This document shows, in pieces, positions 1-9,979 of a stretch of 64,000 nucleotides of DNA (positions within the stretch are counted from its first letter, which is position 1; each line of letters begins with the position of its first letter). The notes below the pieces were generated by a model. It did no database searches, had not been told where the DNA came from, and saw only the letters and a program-made list of their open reading frames with translations. The stretch is from Geosiphon pyriformis. Lineage: Eukaryota > Glomeromycota > Glomeromycetes > Archaeosporales > Geosiphonaceae. The translations under genes were made by a program, and so were the position numbers. The DNA is taken from assembly GCA_016748015.1 (NCBI GenBank), contig JAAOMT010000586.1, positions 186,001-250,000 on the forward strand. The letters are read 5' to 3'.

Positions 1-495
1 TTACCTACTATCCAAAAATGTGAAATTTGAATGGACTGAAGCACAACAAAAAGCTTTTGAGTATCTTAGACAAAAGCTCATTGAATCACCAATAATGATT
101 TATCCAAATTTCAACAAAAAATTCATTTTGGCCACAAATGTCTCTGGAACTGGACTTGGAGCCATTCTGTCACAAAAAGATGATAATGGAAGAGAATGTG
201 TAATTGCTTATGCTAGCAGAAGTCTCAGTATGGCAAAGCAAAACTATGCAGTACACGAACTTGAATACTTAGCAGTAGTTTGGAGTTGTGTTCACTTTGA
301 TACATATTTACGGTACTAACTCTTTGAGATTACCACAGATCATAAAAGTCTGGTCTGGTTAAATAACAAGAAAGTGCTAAAAAAAAAATACACCAGATGA
401 TCACAAATATTAGTACCATACAATTATATTATCAAATACAAAAAAGGTACCAAAAATGCTAATGCTGACTGTTTGTCAAAAATAAGACACACATA
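1..495 (+). pseudogene. Ty3/gypsy pol fragment: RT end and RNase H (element A)
   Basis: This is the 3' part of the reverse transcriptase/RNase H region of an LTR retrotransposon that enters from the left edge. Positions 20-319 read as an RNase H-like domain with family hallmarks: FEWTEAQQKAFEYLR (RT thumb/connection), FILATNVSGTGLGAILSQ (the usual catalytic TDAS reads TNVS) and NYAVHELEYLAVVW. The frame stops at 317-319, but a shifted frame continues with EITTDHKSLVWLNNK and ends near 490 with NANADCLSKI, the usual end of gypsy RNase H. At least two frameshifts and the changed catalytic Asp make it non-functional. Family assignment is firm from motifs; its RT palm lies outside the window. Confidence 0.9.
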
Positions 496-539
496 AAAAT
501 CACCAACCCACCCACAACAACAACAATGAACAACCACTT

Positions 540-1410
540 TTACAAAAACCTCAGCCAATACTTGGAAACACTATAAATAGACAAAGAAATGCCAGTAAAA
601 GAGCTAATTAAGCTCGAAAAATTAGCAAAACACTATTTTATCCAAAATCACATACTTTATTACTAGAATCAACAAAATCTAGATAATCTATTAAGAGTTA
701 TAACTATGAATAAAAAAGAAACTATTTTATTTAACATGCACTCAGATATTTATTCAGGCCACTTTGGAAAAACAGCAATCATCCAATGTGTAACTAGCTG
801 TTACTATTGGCCAAAAATGAGTTCAAACATAATCCAATACATAAGAAATTGTGACCCATGTCAACAAAAAGAAGGAGTAAAAACAATGGAATTATTAAGA
901 CCAATAAAAGTTGGACAGCCATTTAACAGAATTGAAATTGATTTAGTTGGACCCTTACCAATAACAACAAGAAACAACCATTATATTACAATAGCTGTGG
1001 ACTATTTCACCAAATGGCCAGAAGCTAGAGCTATTAAAACAGCTAATGCTATTTCCGTAGCTCAATTTGTACATGAAGACTTAATTTGCTGGCATCTTAA
1101 AAAAACTTAGCCAAAAATTTGGAATCAAGCAACCACTGTCATTACCATACCACCCACAAACAAATGGGATAGACCATTTTATATTCACAAAATACTTGAA
1201 AATGGAGCATACAAACTAAAACTAGATGACAAAATATTAAGAAAAGCAGCACATGATAACTGGCTGAAATTCTATTACAGTAAACCAGTAATAACAACAA
1301 AGACACCCAGAATTGGAACACAATTACCTTTAATTTTACCAGAACAAATTCCATAAGATTTAGAACCAATAGTTTTAATTGAACATTATTCAAAAAAATA
1401 ATTAATCTTA
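540..1410 (+). pseudogene. Ty3/gypsy integrase, internally deleted (element A)
   Basis: The longest open piece is 706-1110 (134 codons). It starts with an HHCC zinc-binding module (HSDIYSGHFG..., then CDPCQQKEG) and continues into the integrase core (IEIDLVGPLP with the first catalytic Asp, AVDYFTKWPEARAI). The core breaks off after HEDLICWH, and a shifted frame resumes with YHPQTNG. From about 1166 a frame with KWDRPFYIHKILENGAYKLK matches the GPY/F-like integrase tail also seen in element E at 63465-63734 (KWDGPFHIEEILGNKAYKLR). The stretch carrying the second catalytic Asp and the Glu has been deleted, so it cannot integrate. It lies between the RNase H remnant and the third ORF, in the normal pol order. 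Confidence 0.9.
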
Positions 1411-1443
1411 AATCACAGCAAAAATGATTTAACAACCATAAAA

Positions 1444-2034
1444 ATGCATACAAAAGATTCCAAAATAGCAGTCAAAATTAAAACAATGATACTTATTTCA
1501 GAAAACATCAACAATATAACTCAACAATTAGTTGAAAGCTTACAACAATTAAAATCCGATCTGGAAATCACAATTAATAGCTCCAAAATAACATACATAA
1601 AAAGAACAATAGAAAATCCAAAAACAAGAAAAGAACATAACTTTGAACCATATAATATTACCAAACATAACAACAAATTTATCAGCAAAGTTATTGAAAA
1701 ATTAGAGATAGCATTGGGCAATACATTAATAATGGAAAAAATAGAAATAAGTGAATTAACATCAGACACATTTAACAACTTGAAAATGAAATTTCCAATT
1801 AACTACTGTTATTATCAACTAGGAAAGTACTTAAACATACAAACATTATACTCAAAAGACTTAACTAGAGTGTTTGACAAAACAACAATCCAACTATTAG
1901 AACCTTTTATTGGAAAAACCAACACTACATTCCATTCAAAAACAGTTTACAGAATTTTCAAAGCATTTGAAAACTGTCACAAACTATTATTGGACCCAAC
2001 CATGAACATAATAATAACCAACAGTATTAGATGA
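1444..2034 (+). CDS. Third ORF downstream of integrase, unknown function (element A)
   Basis: An open frame of 196 codons lies between the end of pol and the polypurine tract of element A. It is rich in Lys, Asn, Ile and Thr, with a possible helical N-terminal part (NITQQLVESLQQLKSDLEI) and a Phe/Tyr-rich C-terminal half. I see no signal peptide, membrane segment or known catalytic motif. The same segment occurs in element E (about 62790-63460, - strand) in the same position. There NYCYFHLGQQLNIQNLY corresponds to NYCYYQLGKYLNIQTLY here, followed by a matching FDTTI.../FDKTTI... block, so it is a conserved component of this element family. Position alone would allow an env-like or accessory gene, but no envelope features are visible. 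Being open while pol is broken may reflect chance or a recent insertion. Confidence 0.6.
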   Translation: MHTKDSKIAVKIKTMILISENINNITQQLVESLQQLKSDLEITINSSKITYIKRTIENPKTRKEHNFEPYNITKHNNKFISKVIEKLEIALGNTLIMEKIEISELTSDTFNNLKMKFPINYCYYQLGKYLNIQTLYSKDLTRVFDKTTIQLLEPFIGKTNTTFHSKTVYRIFKAFENCHKLLLDPTMNIIITNSIR

Positions 2035-2152
2035 TTTACCAACTTGCAATTTCAAGAATTACAACAACAAATTAATAACACAGTATTGAACCACTATAGT
2101 AACTTAGAATTTAATGAAGAAATTAACTTCGATTTTGATGGAGCTCAATCTT

Positions 2153-2167
2153 GAAAGGAGGGAATAA
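2153..2167 (+). other. Polypurine tract of element A
   Basis: GAAAGGAGGGAATAA lies immediately before the TGTTAT start of the 3' LTR. The same tract, AAAAGGAGGGAATAA on the - strand, precedes the LTR of element E at 62768-62782. It is the expected plus-strand primer site for reverse transcription. Confidence 0.85.
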
Positions 2168-2938
2168 TGTTATGGTTTAAGAATTTAGCAAAAAAATCAT
2201 AAAAATAATATAAACTATTCAATCATAATATAGCACAGTAATAATCTTAGAAAGATAATGATTAACGTAATAGTAAACACTATTTTGTGATAGTGGCAAG
2301 CACCAGTTCATAATAACAGCCAATACCAACTGGTGATAGCAGCAAACACCAGATTGAAATATCAAAAAGAAAGTATTACAATGTGTTTTCTTGTAGAATT
2401 ACAAACATGTATATATATAGTAGCTTTAATATTAAGAAAAGTCAATAAAGTAATAAAAATCATAACTTATCAAGCAATAGATTCAATTTATCCAACAAAC
2501 TCTACTTTAAATTGTATCTTTAAATTAAATATCCCAAGAAATCTTTAAATCAAAAAAAAAATGAAAAAAATATTTAAAACTGAATTATTACAACCCCAAA
2601 GTAGTAAGAAACTTATTTGTATTAATTATTAAATGAAACTAACATTCATTAGTTGAATTCTTTGGAAGAATAATTTCTGATCAAAATTATTCACGTTGTT
2701 ACTAATTGATAAAAGCTTTATTGTGAGAATTAAGAAAAGTGCTAAAGACCATTAACATTCCGTGTTTCTAGATTAGAGAAACACATTAGACAATTGCAAG
2801 GATAGCCTCAGAGAAAACTCCAGACAGCAAGTAGATTTCAGCTCAGCCTCTGAAAAGAAGTACATAAACATACACAACAATCAAGAATTGAAAAATAACT
2901 TATATCGCAACATTAAAGAGAAAGCCTTCAGTATAACA
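2168..2938 (+). repeat. 3' LTR of element A
   Basis: The 771-bp segment begins TGTTAT directly after the polypurine tract and ends ATAACA, a perfect 6-bp terminal inverted repeat of the TG...CA type shared by the other LTRs here. Its internal sequence differs from LTR families 1 (4751-5593) and 2 (14890-15541), so it is a third LTR family. The 5' LTR lies outside the window. The flank to the right (2939 onward, AGTG) would be the target duplication, but the partner cannot be seen. It interrupts element B. Confidence 0.8.
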
Positions 2939-3009
2939 AGTGACATTATCACACAAATAGAATTGAGGAACTCACAAAAAACTGATTATAATTAAAATGG
3001 GATATTAGC

Positions 3010-4738
3010 AATTAAATATACCAAAAAAACCATCCTGTAACAACATCTCTTGCTGCCATAGCTGATTGAATAATGATGAAAAACATGACTGATTTTGGAA
3101 GTAATTCACATTTTTAGAATTATTGCATCATTGGAGTGGCTGATAAATTGTATGATTATTAGCTAAGTATCCTTCTAATTTCTGATTAATTGAATTACTA
3201 AGTTGTTTCAATTTGGAATCCAAGTCAGATAATTTATTTATAACTAGGTTTATGGCTTAGGTGTGGTTAGCTTCTAATTCAATGACTTCAAAATCTCTAG
3301 CATTGGTGATTGTAGCTTGTAAGTTGGCTGGATGCAGTAGATGTATGCATTGCAGAATACTGCTGTATAATTTGCAAATAAATTGATTTAGGATTTGAGC
3401 CACTGTAAAATAATCAGCATCAATTGTTTGTATCTGGCACAAATTCTTATGGAAGCATTTTAAGTAAGTGATAACAGCTTCAGTTTTCCCTTGTTTTATG
3501 GTAGTAAAGGTGTTGGCTAACCAGTTGATGCTGTTATTGTTGTTGAAGTATCACAGAAATTCAAGCTTAAAGACATTGAAATCTTGGGGTTTGTTGGCCA
3601 AGCTTTGATATCAAGAGTCAGTGGTATCCTAAAAAAAATAGAAAATTGCTTGCATAATTCTAGCATTGTTTTATCTATTGGCTGTGATGGCTTTTTTCAC
3701 ATTATTTAACCATACTTGGGCGTCATTCTTTTCACCAGTGAATTTTTTGAGTTTTGCTATTAGAACATAGACTATTGGATCCAAGTTTGGTTGTTGTGAT
3801 TGTTGAAGAAATAATTGCTAAGATAATATTGGTGGTTGTTGAAGTTGTTTAGCAATTAAATCAATTAGTTGTTAATTGATAATGATTTCTGAAGGTAAGT
3901 TTTGCTGATTAATTAACTCAGAGTTTGGATTGTTTGGAGTTTGCTGGGTTTGAATATTTGGAGTTTCAACTTTCAGATTTTTTGCAATCAGATTTTGATA
4001 ATTCAATTTTTAATCCTCTTTTTCCTTTTTTTTTAATGTCATTATCTCTCAAGAACTTGCAGTTCCGAAATCTGGTGGAGGTGGCAGAGATCAAAATCCT
4101 GATGGCATTGGTAATTGTGATTTAAATCCTTTAAAGTAATTGCCATAGGTTCTTAATAGTTCTGCTTTCTTTTGTTTACTTTAAAATAAGAGTTGTTCAA
4201 ATGTTGATGTTGTATTTAATGTAGATGCATTTGTTAATACAATGTTGATGGTATTTCCGGATATATAATAATATGATGGGTATAGTGAAGATTCAATTTT
4301 TTGTTTCTTTTATGTTGGTAATTGTATTCCTTTTAGTGTTGCTATTGGTGTTTGTAATTTCTCTTTGCCTTTATTTGCATAGGTAATTGGGTATCTTTTC
4401 TGAATGTGATTTTCAATTTCTTTGTTGATTTTAGTAAGTATTGCTGTGAAATTATAATTCACTGGTAGGCTGGTATTTTGGATTAATTTGTTGTAGAAAT
4501 TTCATCTAACTAAATTAGTTTTTACTGGTACTTCTAGCAAATATGAAATTTTTTTGTTGACATATAAATTGAAGGCTGATTCTGCTGATAAGTAATTGTT
4601 GGTTAATCCCAAATGTTGACAGTAATATTGAAACAAAGATTTAGTGAATTCTAAATAGTTTGTCCCTATTTTTTCTGGTTTTGCTACTTTTGGATGATTG
4701 TGTATTGGTGCTAGTTCTCTGTAGAATTATACCTCACA
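3010..4738 (-). pseudogene. Ty3/gypsy gag pseudogene (element B)
   Basis: Read on the - strand from 4738, one frame stays recognisable for about 570 codons, broken by roughly ten stops. It runs from ELAPIHNHPKVAKPEKIG through a Pro/Gln-rich linker (GNTINIVLTNAS, LPPPPDFG, QQPPILS) to a Gag capsid-like segment around 3750-3600 (FTGEKNDAQVWLNNVKKAI, then ARIMQAIFYFF, where Trp codons have become stops). It ends with a helical segment (DLDSKLKQLSNSINQKLEG) near 3190. It would form the retrotransposon capsid. It follows the 5' LTR and primer site of B; pol of B is missing because element A lies at 2938. The short + strand ORF at 3925-4125 is its shadow. Assignment rests on Gag-like organisation and position. 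Confidence 0.75.
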
Positions 4739-4748
4739 GGAAGTACCA
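4731..4748 (-). promoter_or_regulatory. Putative tRNA primer binding site (element B)
   Basis: Two bases inside the LTR boundary at 4751, the - strand reads TGGTACTTCCTGTGAGG. TGG at the LTR edge is expected to pair with a tRNA CCA end. Element C has the related TGGTGCTTCCTGTAATG in the same place. I cannot name the tRNA from memory. Confidence 0.6.
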
Positions 4749-4750
4749 AA

Positions 4751-5593
4751 TGTTATAAGTGATTATTTGGGGTCTCAAATCAAATAACAAACTCATAACT
4801 TGGTGCTCAATTGTTATTACAGTTGATAATATCTGAAGATGTTGTAATCTGAAGGGTTTGGTTAAGTTTTTTGTATAATGAACAAAGATTTAATTAATAG
4901 TTTTATTCATAGCTTCCCAAAACTACAGTTTTGTTAATTTTTTTTTCACCATAATAGCCAGTAATTCTTCTGGAAGATATTCTTAATTCTGAGTATCTAC
5001 CCTTATTTCTGGGTCTTTTACCAATGCTATATTTTGATATCAGTATCTTTGTATGTAAATCTTTTTAAGCAATTTAGTAAAATAACAACAAAAATAAAGC
5101 AAAAAAAAGAAATAAGAAAATAAGCCAAGACAATTTACATATTAGTATCTTATCAATAGTCATGATCAAGAGCTATTGTTTTAGTATAGTTAAGTATATA
5201 TTACTATTAACATAAAGTGTTAATAGTGGAGAGTGAATTGAGATAGTGAATAATTATTTATTGATATTTGTGTTATGACAAAATTGCTTAGATTAAATCT
5301 AAACTGAGAGATCTGTTTTTTTTTATTTCTAATATTATTGTTATATATACATAATTGAGATTCCTTAATTTTTCAATTTTTCACACCAGAAATCCTAGAA
5401 TTCCTGAAATCCTGCAATTTCTTTGAAAGAAATCCTGGAATTTTGGAATCTTGTAATTCCTCATATGAGAATCCTGAAATTCTTGGAATCCTGCAATTCC
5501 TTTAAGAAAAATTCTGGAATTTCATATTTACTATGTCTACTTCTAATTGGCTAATTTATGTGCTAATATACTTCCTATATTCTATGAATAACA
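4751..5593 (-). repeat. 5' LTR of element B (LTR family 1)
   Basis: The 843-bp LTR has ends TGTTAT and ATAACA and is oriented on the - strand, with its primer site and gag to the left. Family 1 features are a conserved GTTATGAGTTTGTTATTTG block near the 3' end, a hairpin at 5201-5229, a TATATATAC box near 5342-5350 and a cluster of GGAATTC-type short repeats at about 5385-5520. Copies occur at 6115-6955, 11817-12644, 33511-34355 and 61839-62767. It is inserted in a LINE 3' end that begins at once at 5594. Confidence 0.9.
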
Positions 5594-5860
5594 GTGTCTA
5601 TGCTATTTAACAAGGTGGTTCAGTTGCTTGGTATTATTAAGTCTTTACCAATTAGTTTTGATAGATATAAGCCATGTTTTTTTTTTTGGTTTAGATAATA
5701 ATATATGTATTAACATAAGTATATAATGTTGTCTTTTCTGGCTTAAGTGGCTCATCACATATAGTAAAAGCATGAGTTACATCTAGTTTGAGCCATTTAG
5801 TCTGGTTCTATATACTAAATAGTAGTTGGGTTTTATTTAATAAATAATTATTAAAAAAAA
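5594..5860 (+). mobile_element. LINE 3' end remnant (same family as copies 1-3)
   Basis: This segment aligns by eye to the last 250 bp of the LINEs at 50340-50580 and 57700-57955. Here TTGCTTGGTATTATTAAG matches CTGCTTGGTATCACTGATG; GGCTTAAGTGGCTCATCACA matches GGCTTAAATGGCCAGTCACA; and TTGGGTTTTATTTAATAAAT matches the TTGGGCTGCACTCGTTAATAAAT end. It covers the ORF2 C-terminus, the 3' UTR and an A-rich tail. The upstream part was separated by insertion of element B, or lies beyond the composite of A and B to the left. Confidence 0.75.
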
Positions 5861-6114
5861 GTTTTATTTAGTTAAAAACACTTATTTTATTATATTAATA
5901 CCAGAATAAATTATTACATAAAAAAGAAGAAAAACTACATAACATAAAACTTTAATTATAAAGAAATCTATTATAATATACTATAAAAAAAGCAACAAAA
6001 ATAGCTATAATTACTGTTTAAATTCATCACAAAATTAAGCAATATGTTAACAAAAATTATCTAATATTTACAAAAAACATTAGAAAATATATCTACTATT
6101 TTAAAATTAACTAT
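5861..6114. other. AT-rich spacer, no feature seen
   Basis: Very AT-rich sequence between a LINE tail and an LTR. I see no ORF or RNA gene in it. Confidence 0.6.
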
Positions 6115-6955
6115 TATTACAAATAATTATTTAAGATGTTAAAACAAATAACAAATCTGTAATTTGGTGCTTAATAGTTAAAAATATTGATAATTTCTGA
6201 AGGTTTTGGTTGAGTTTTTTGTATAATAAGCAGAAATTTAATTAATGATTTCTTCTGTGAATTTCTTTTTTTAATATAATAATCAGTTTATTCTAGCAGT
6301 TGTGTTTTTTTGGTAAGCTATTTTTAAGTTTTCTATTCTTGTTTCTGGGTTTTTTACCAAGCTATTTTTGATGTCAAATACTTAGTGCTTAATTCTTTTT
6401 TTAATTAATAAACAACAAAAAATAAAAAATAAAAAAAAATAAAAAATTAATATTCTGTTAATAGTCATAATTAAGAACTATTGGTCTAGTGTAGTTAAGT
6501 ATTAAATTCTATTAATATTTTATGTTGATAGTAAAGAAAGTGATTAATATTTTTAATTAAACAATAATAACATAAATTAAATGTTAATTAGATGTTTTAT
6601 TGATATTAATACAGTTTTATTTTAAGTTATAAAAAACTATCTTTTAAAAGAAGAGATATTGTTGTTCTAAACTAATTTGAATTCTATTGAATACTTTTTC
6701 TGCTTTTAAAATTCTTACTATATATACATAATTCATATTATACAAGATTCCTTGAAATTATTTAATTTTTTTGAAAAAAATTCTAAAATTTTGGAATTTT
6801 GGAATTCTGTAATTTCTTAAAAAAAATTCTGGAATTTTGGAATTCTGGAATTCTGTAATTTTTTAAAAAAAATTCTGGAATTCTTCTTTTTACTATGCTT
6901 ATTTCTAATTGACTATTTTACTTATTATTATAATTCTTAATTTCTATAAGTAACA
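6115..6955 (-). repeat. 3' LTR of a truncated family 1 element (G)
   Basis: The 841-bp copy is homologous over its length to the family 1 LTR at 4751-5593. The outer end has decayed from TGTTAC to TATTAC; the other end is GTAACA. To its right, 6956-7005 keeps the polypurine tract and the adjoining internal sequence (on the - strand AGCTCAATATTAAAAAAATAG, compare element E). It is therefore a 3' LTR with about 50 bp of internal sequence, not a solo LTR. The rest of the element is gone; 7006-7087 is unassigned. Confidence 0.8.
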
Positions 6956-7087
6956 TTATTCTATTTTTTTAATATTGAGCTTTGTTGAGATCTCTTAAAT
7001 CTCTTAAATCTATACTACTATACAAGTGAAATTCCAATTTAATGGCAGTTTTTTTGGAATATCTGAAATTAAATTTTGTATTAGTAT

Positions 7088-7750
7088 TGTTATGGATTGG
7101 AGTAACAAGTTAATGAATAACAAGAGAAAACAAAATTGTACAATAATGAAATTAATCAAAAAGAATTTAACTTTAAGGAGTAAATTAAATAAGTATAGAT
7201 TCAATATACAAGATTAGTCTTATAAAATATCTTAATTACTAATCTTTTCAAAAAATAATTAGGAAATTTAAAAATAAAAAGATAGTTTATACTGTTAACA
7301 AATAATAACACACTAGTATAATTCTATGTCTTATGTTAGCATTTTTAGAATTTAATATCAAGTATTAGATATACTCTTTAGTTATATTATATTTAATAAT
7401 CTTCAAATGTTACAATTATACAAGTTAGAAAAAAAATAGATAAATGCCAACAAGTAATTTTTTATTCTAAGATGTTTGAATATTTAAAAATAAGGAAAGA
7501 AGAATAAACAATAAAAAAAAATTAAGATAATAGTTGTTATTTTATTTATTTTTGATTAATTGCTATATGTTTTGTTATATCTAAAAAACTCATTGCTTAT
7601 ATAGCTATTAAAAATGATTAATAATTAAATCAACAATTAAGTCAATGATCAGATCAATGATTACTATCTAAAAATAGGATGGCTAATTATATGACATTAG
7701 TGGCTAATATCTGTGATAATTAATAAAAATTATGGATTTCAACTATAATA
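7088..7750 (-). repeat. 3' LTR of element C (LTR family 2)
   Basis: The 663-bp LTR starts TGTTATGGATTGGAGTAACA in the + view and ends with ATAATA (decayed ATAACA). It matches 14890-15541 along its length (for example AGAATTTAACTTTAAG and TGGCTAATTATAT blocks). The outer flank is GTAT. Confidence 0.9.
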
Positions 7751-7971
7751 TTATTTTTTTTAAAGAGATTAAGCTCCAACAAAATTAAGCTATTTATAAA
7801 ATAATCTATTTAAAAAATTTTGTTTAGCTTAAAGCTAACTAGTTTGTTAAAATTTTTTGTGAATAAGATATATAATACCTAAAGTAAAATAAGTTTTGTA
7901 TTTAAGAAACTAAATTTTTGTATAAAAATTTTGGCTCTTTTTGCAATGGTCAAAACTTTTGGAACATCTAA

Positions 7972-8289
7972 TTATATAATATCCAAAATTTTTATCTGTA
8001 TTTCTAAAATTGTTTTTTTTATAAACTTTATGTCTTTTATAATTTCATCAAAATAACTATAGAGTTTTGGTTGCTTTTTATATGATAAGTTTTTGTTTAT
8101 AGACAAGATTTTTTGAATTGTTTTTCTAATTGTGTTAAAAAGTGAAAGTATTACTGCTGTTATACTTTTTAACAAATATATATCTATTTTGTTTCCAATT
8201 TTTTCTTTTCTAATAGTAGTTTTTTTTGGTTTAATAACAATATAGGTTTTATTGTTATCAGTTATAGTGGTTTGTTTTACAATAGTCAA
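7972..8289 (-). CDS. Short ORF after integrase in element C, unknown
   Basis: An open frame of 105 codons follows the integrase tail, before the 3' LTR. It is Lys/Ile-rich with no recognisable domain; the middle (ITAVILSLFNTIRKTIQKIL) could form an amphipathic helix. It lies where elements A and E have their third ORF, but I could not align it to them. It may be a C-terminal extension of pol or a chance ORF in decayed DNA. Confidence 0.35.
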   Translation of the reverse strand: MTIVKQTTITDNNKTYIVIKPKKTTIRKEKIGNKIDIYLLKSITAVILSLFNTIRKTIQKILSINKNLSYKKQPKLYSYFDEIIKDIKFIKKTILEIQIKILDII

Positions 8290-8542
8290 AGTAATATTTA
8301 GATAATTTTTGATTTAATATAAAGAGTATAAAAAGTGTTTTAAATGTTTTAATCCAGAAAATAATTGTTTATATTGATTGAAAATATTTCTGTTTTGAAA
8401 ATAATATATTTATTTATATCTGATTTTTGTTGATCATTTGAGCTAGTATTATCACAACAGATAACCAATCAGATTGTTTGTGATATTTCTTGAATTACAT
8501 ATCATAAATAGGATAATTATTAAAGATTGTTCTATATTGATC

Positions 8543-9480
8543 TTATAAGATATATAAATTATTGTTTAAAACTTTGTTGATTATAAAGAGCCTTTTCCAC
8601 TGGCTCGAAAACTTATTACTATAAACATTGTCTCTGTTTGAGCAATATTTTAAAACTAAGTTACCAATATTTAAAGAAAGTGTTTTATAAGTTTTTTTCT
8701 TTTTAAGCTTTTTTTGAAACTGTTTTATCTTTTTAAAGACAATTATTTGTGTTTCTACTAAGAAGTTAAGAATAATACCAAGTTTTTTTTGCAAAATATT
8801 TTTGTAATTCCTTATTGTTATTTCTTTAAAAAATATTGTTTTAATGTTAGTTTCTATTGGTAAAGTTACTATTTGTCTATAAAGCAGATAAAAAGATTCA
8901 TAACTTGTTATGTTATGATTCACAGTTCTGTAAGCAAACAAAACTGAAAACAGAACTTTGTTTTATATATTTGTTTTTTTACTAATTTTGGTTAAGGTTT
9001 TATATAGTGTTCTGTTAAAACATTTTACTAAGTCATTTGTTTAAGAATAATAAGGAAAAGAAAATTTGTAACATATTTCTATTTTTCTACAAAGTTTTTC
9101 AACTAGTGTACTAAAAAAAGCTCTTTTTTTATTAGATAAAAGTTTTTTGAACAGTTATGACAACAAATAATATTTTTATATATGAAATTTGCAATTAAAA
9201 CTGCTATTTGATCTAAAATAGCTCTTGCTTCTACCTATTTTGTAAAATAGTCAATAGCTATAATAATATATTTGTTGTTATTAAGGATTACTATTAAAAG
9301 TTCAACAACATTTATACCAATTCTGTTAAATAGTTAACTAACAGAAATTGAATGAATATTTTTTTTGCAATTGGTTTTTTCTCTTTTTTGGCAAATATTA
9401 CAGATTTTAATGTACTTAACAATGTTTTTTTCCAAGATAAGCCAATAATAGCAAGCTAAAGTTTTCTGAATTGTTTTTGT
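8543..9480 (-). pseudogene. Integrase of element C
   Basis: The - strand translation, going down from about 9450, shows the zinc-binding CNICQK motif (about 9410-9390). Next come the core remnants INVVELLIVILNNN and AIDYFTK.VEARAI (about 9330-9220), then NIICCHNCSK. The C-terminal part is open from 8941 to 8543 (132 codons): FAYRTVNHNITSYESFYLLY, a Lys-rich helix, and NIGNLVLKYCSNRDNVYSNK followed by SSQWKRLFIINKVLNN, the Ty3-type SH3-like tail. Several stops and frameshifts disable it. It would insert the cDNA. Confidence 0.85.
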
Positions 9481-9979
9481 TTTCCAAAGTGTTTAATTAA
9501 TAAATTAGTGTGCATATTATATATTACAATTTCTTTTTTTTTAAATCTGATAACTCTTTAGAAATAGTTAAAATTTTTTCTGTTTTTTTTATATAACTGG
9601 TTTTGGTAAATCAAATAAAAATTTGATTGTTTTCACAATTATTTTTTTTCCTGTCAATTGTATTCTGGTGAATATTGTTTTTTATCCAAAAATTCTATTA
9701 ATGCAAAGTAGTTGTCTAAGTCTATTATTATGTTGTTTAAGAAAAAGTTACTAATAATTAGGTTGGTTTGGTTTGTGAAGATTGTACTATCACTGGATAG
9801 TAAATTTGGAAAAAGCATCAGCATTTTGATAATTTGCTTCTTTGTAATGTTGAATATTATAGTTAAAATTATTCAAATAAAGTATCCAATGAGTTATCTT
9901 TTTGTGTTTCAGTTTTTTTTTCTTACATAGTCAAACCAAGGCTTAATAATCTGTTATCATTAAAAATTTTACACCAAAA

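Noticed and set aside
1521-1778. 85-codon hydrophobic - strand ORF that looks like a membrane protein
   Set aside because: It is antisense to the third ORF of element A; hydrophobicity comes from reading Lys/Asn-rich codons in reverse.
3925-4125. 66-codon + strand ORF
   Set aside because: Shadow of the - strand gag pseudogene of element B.
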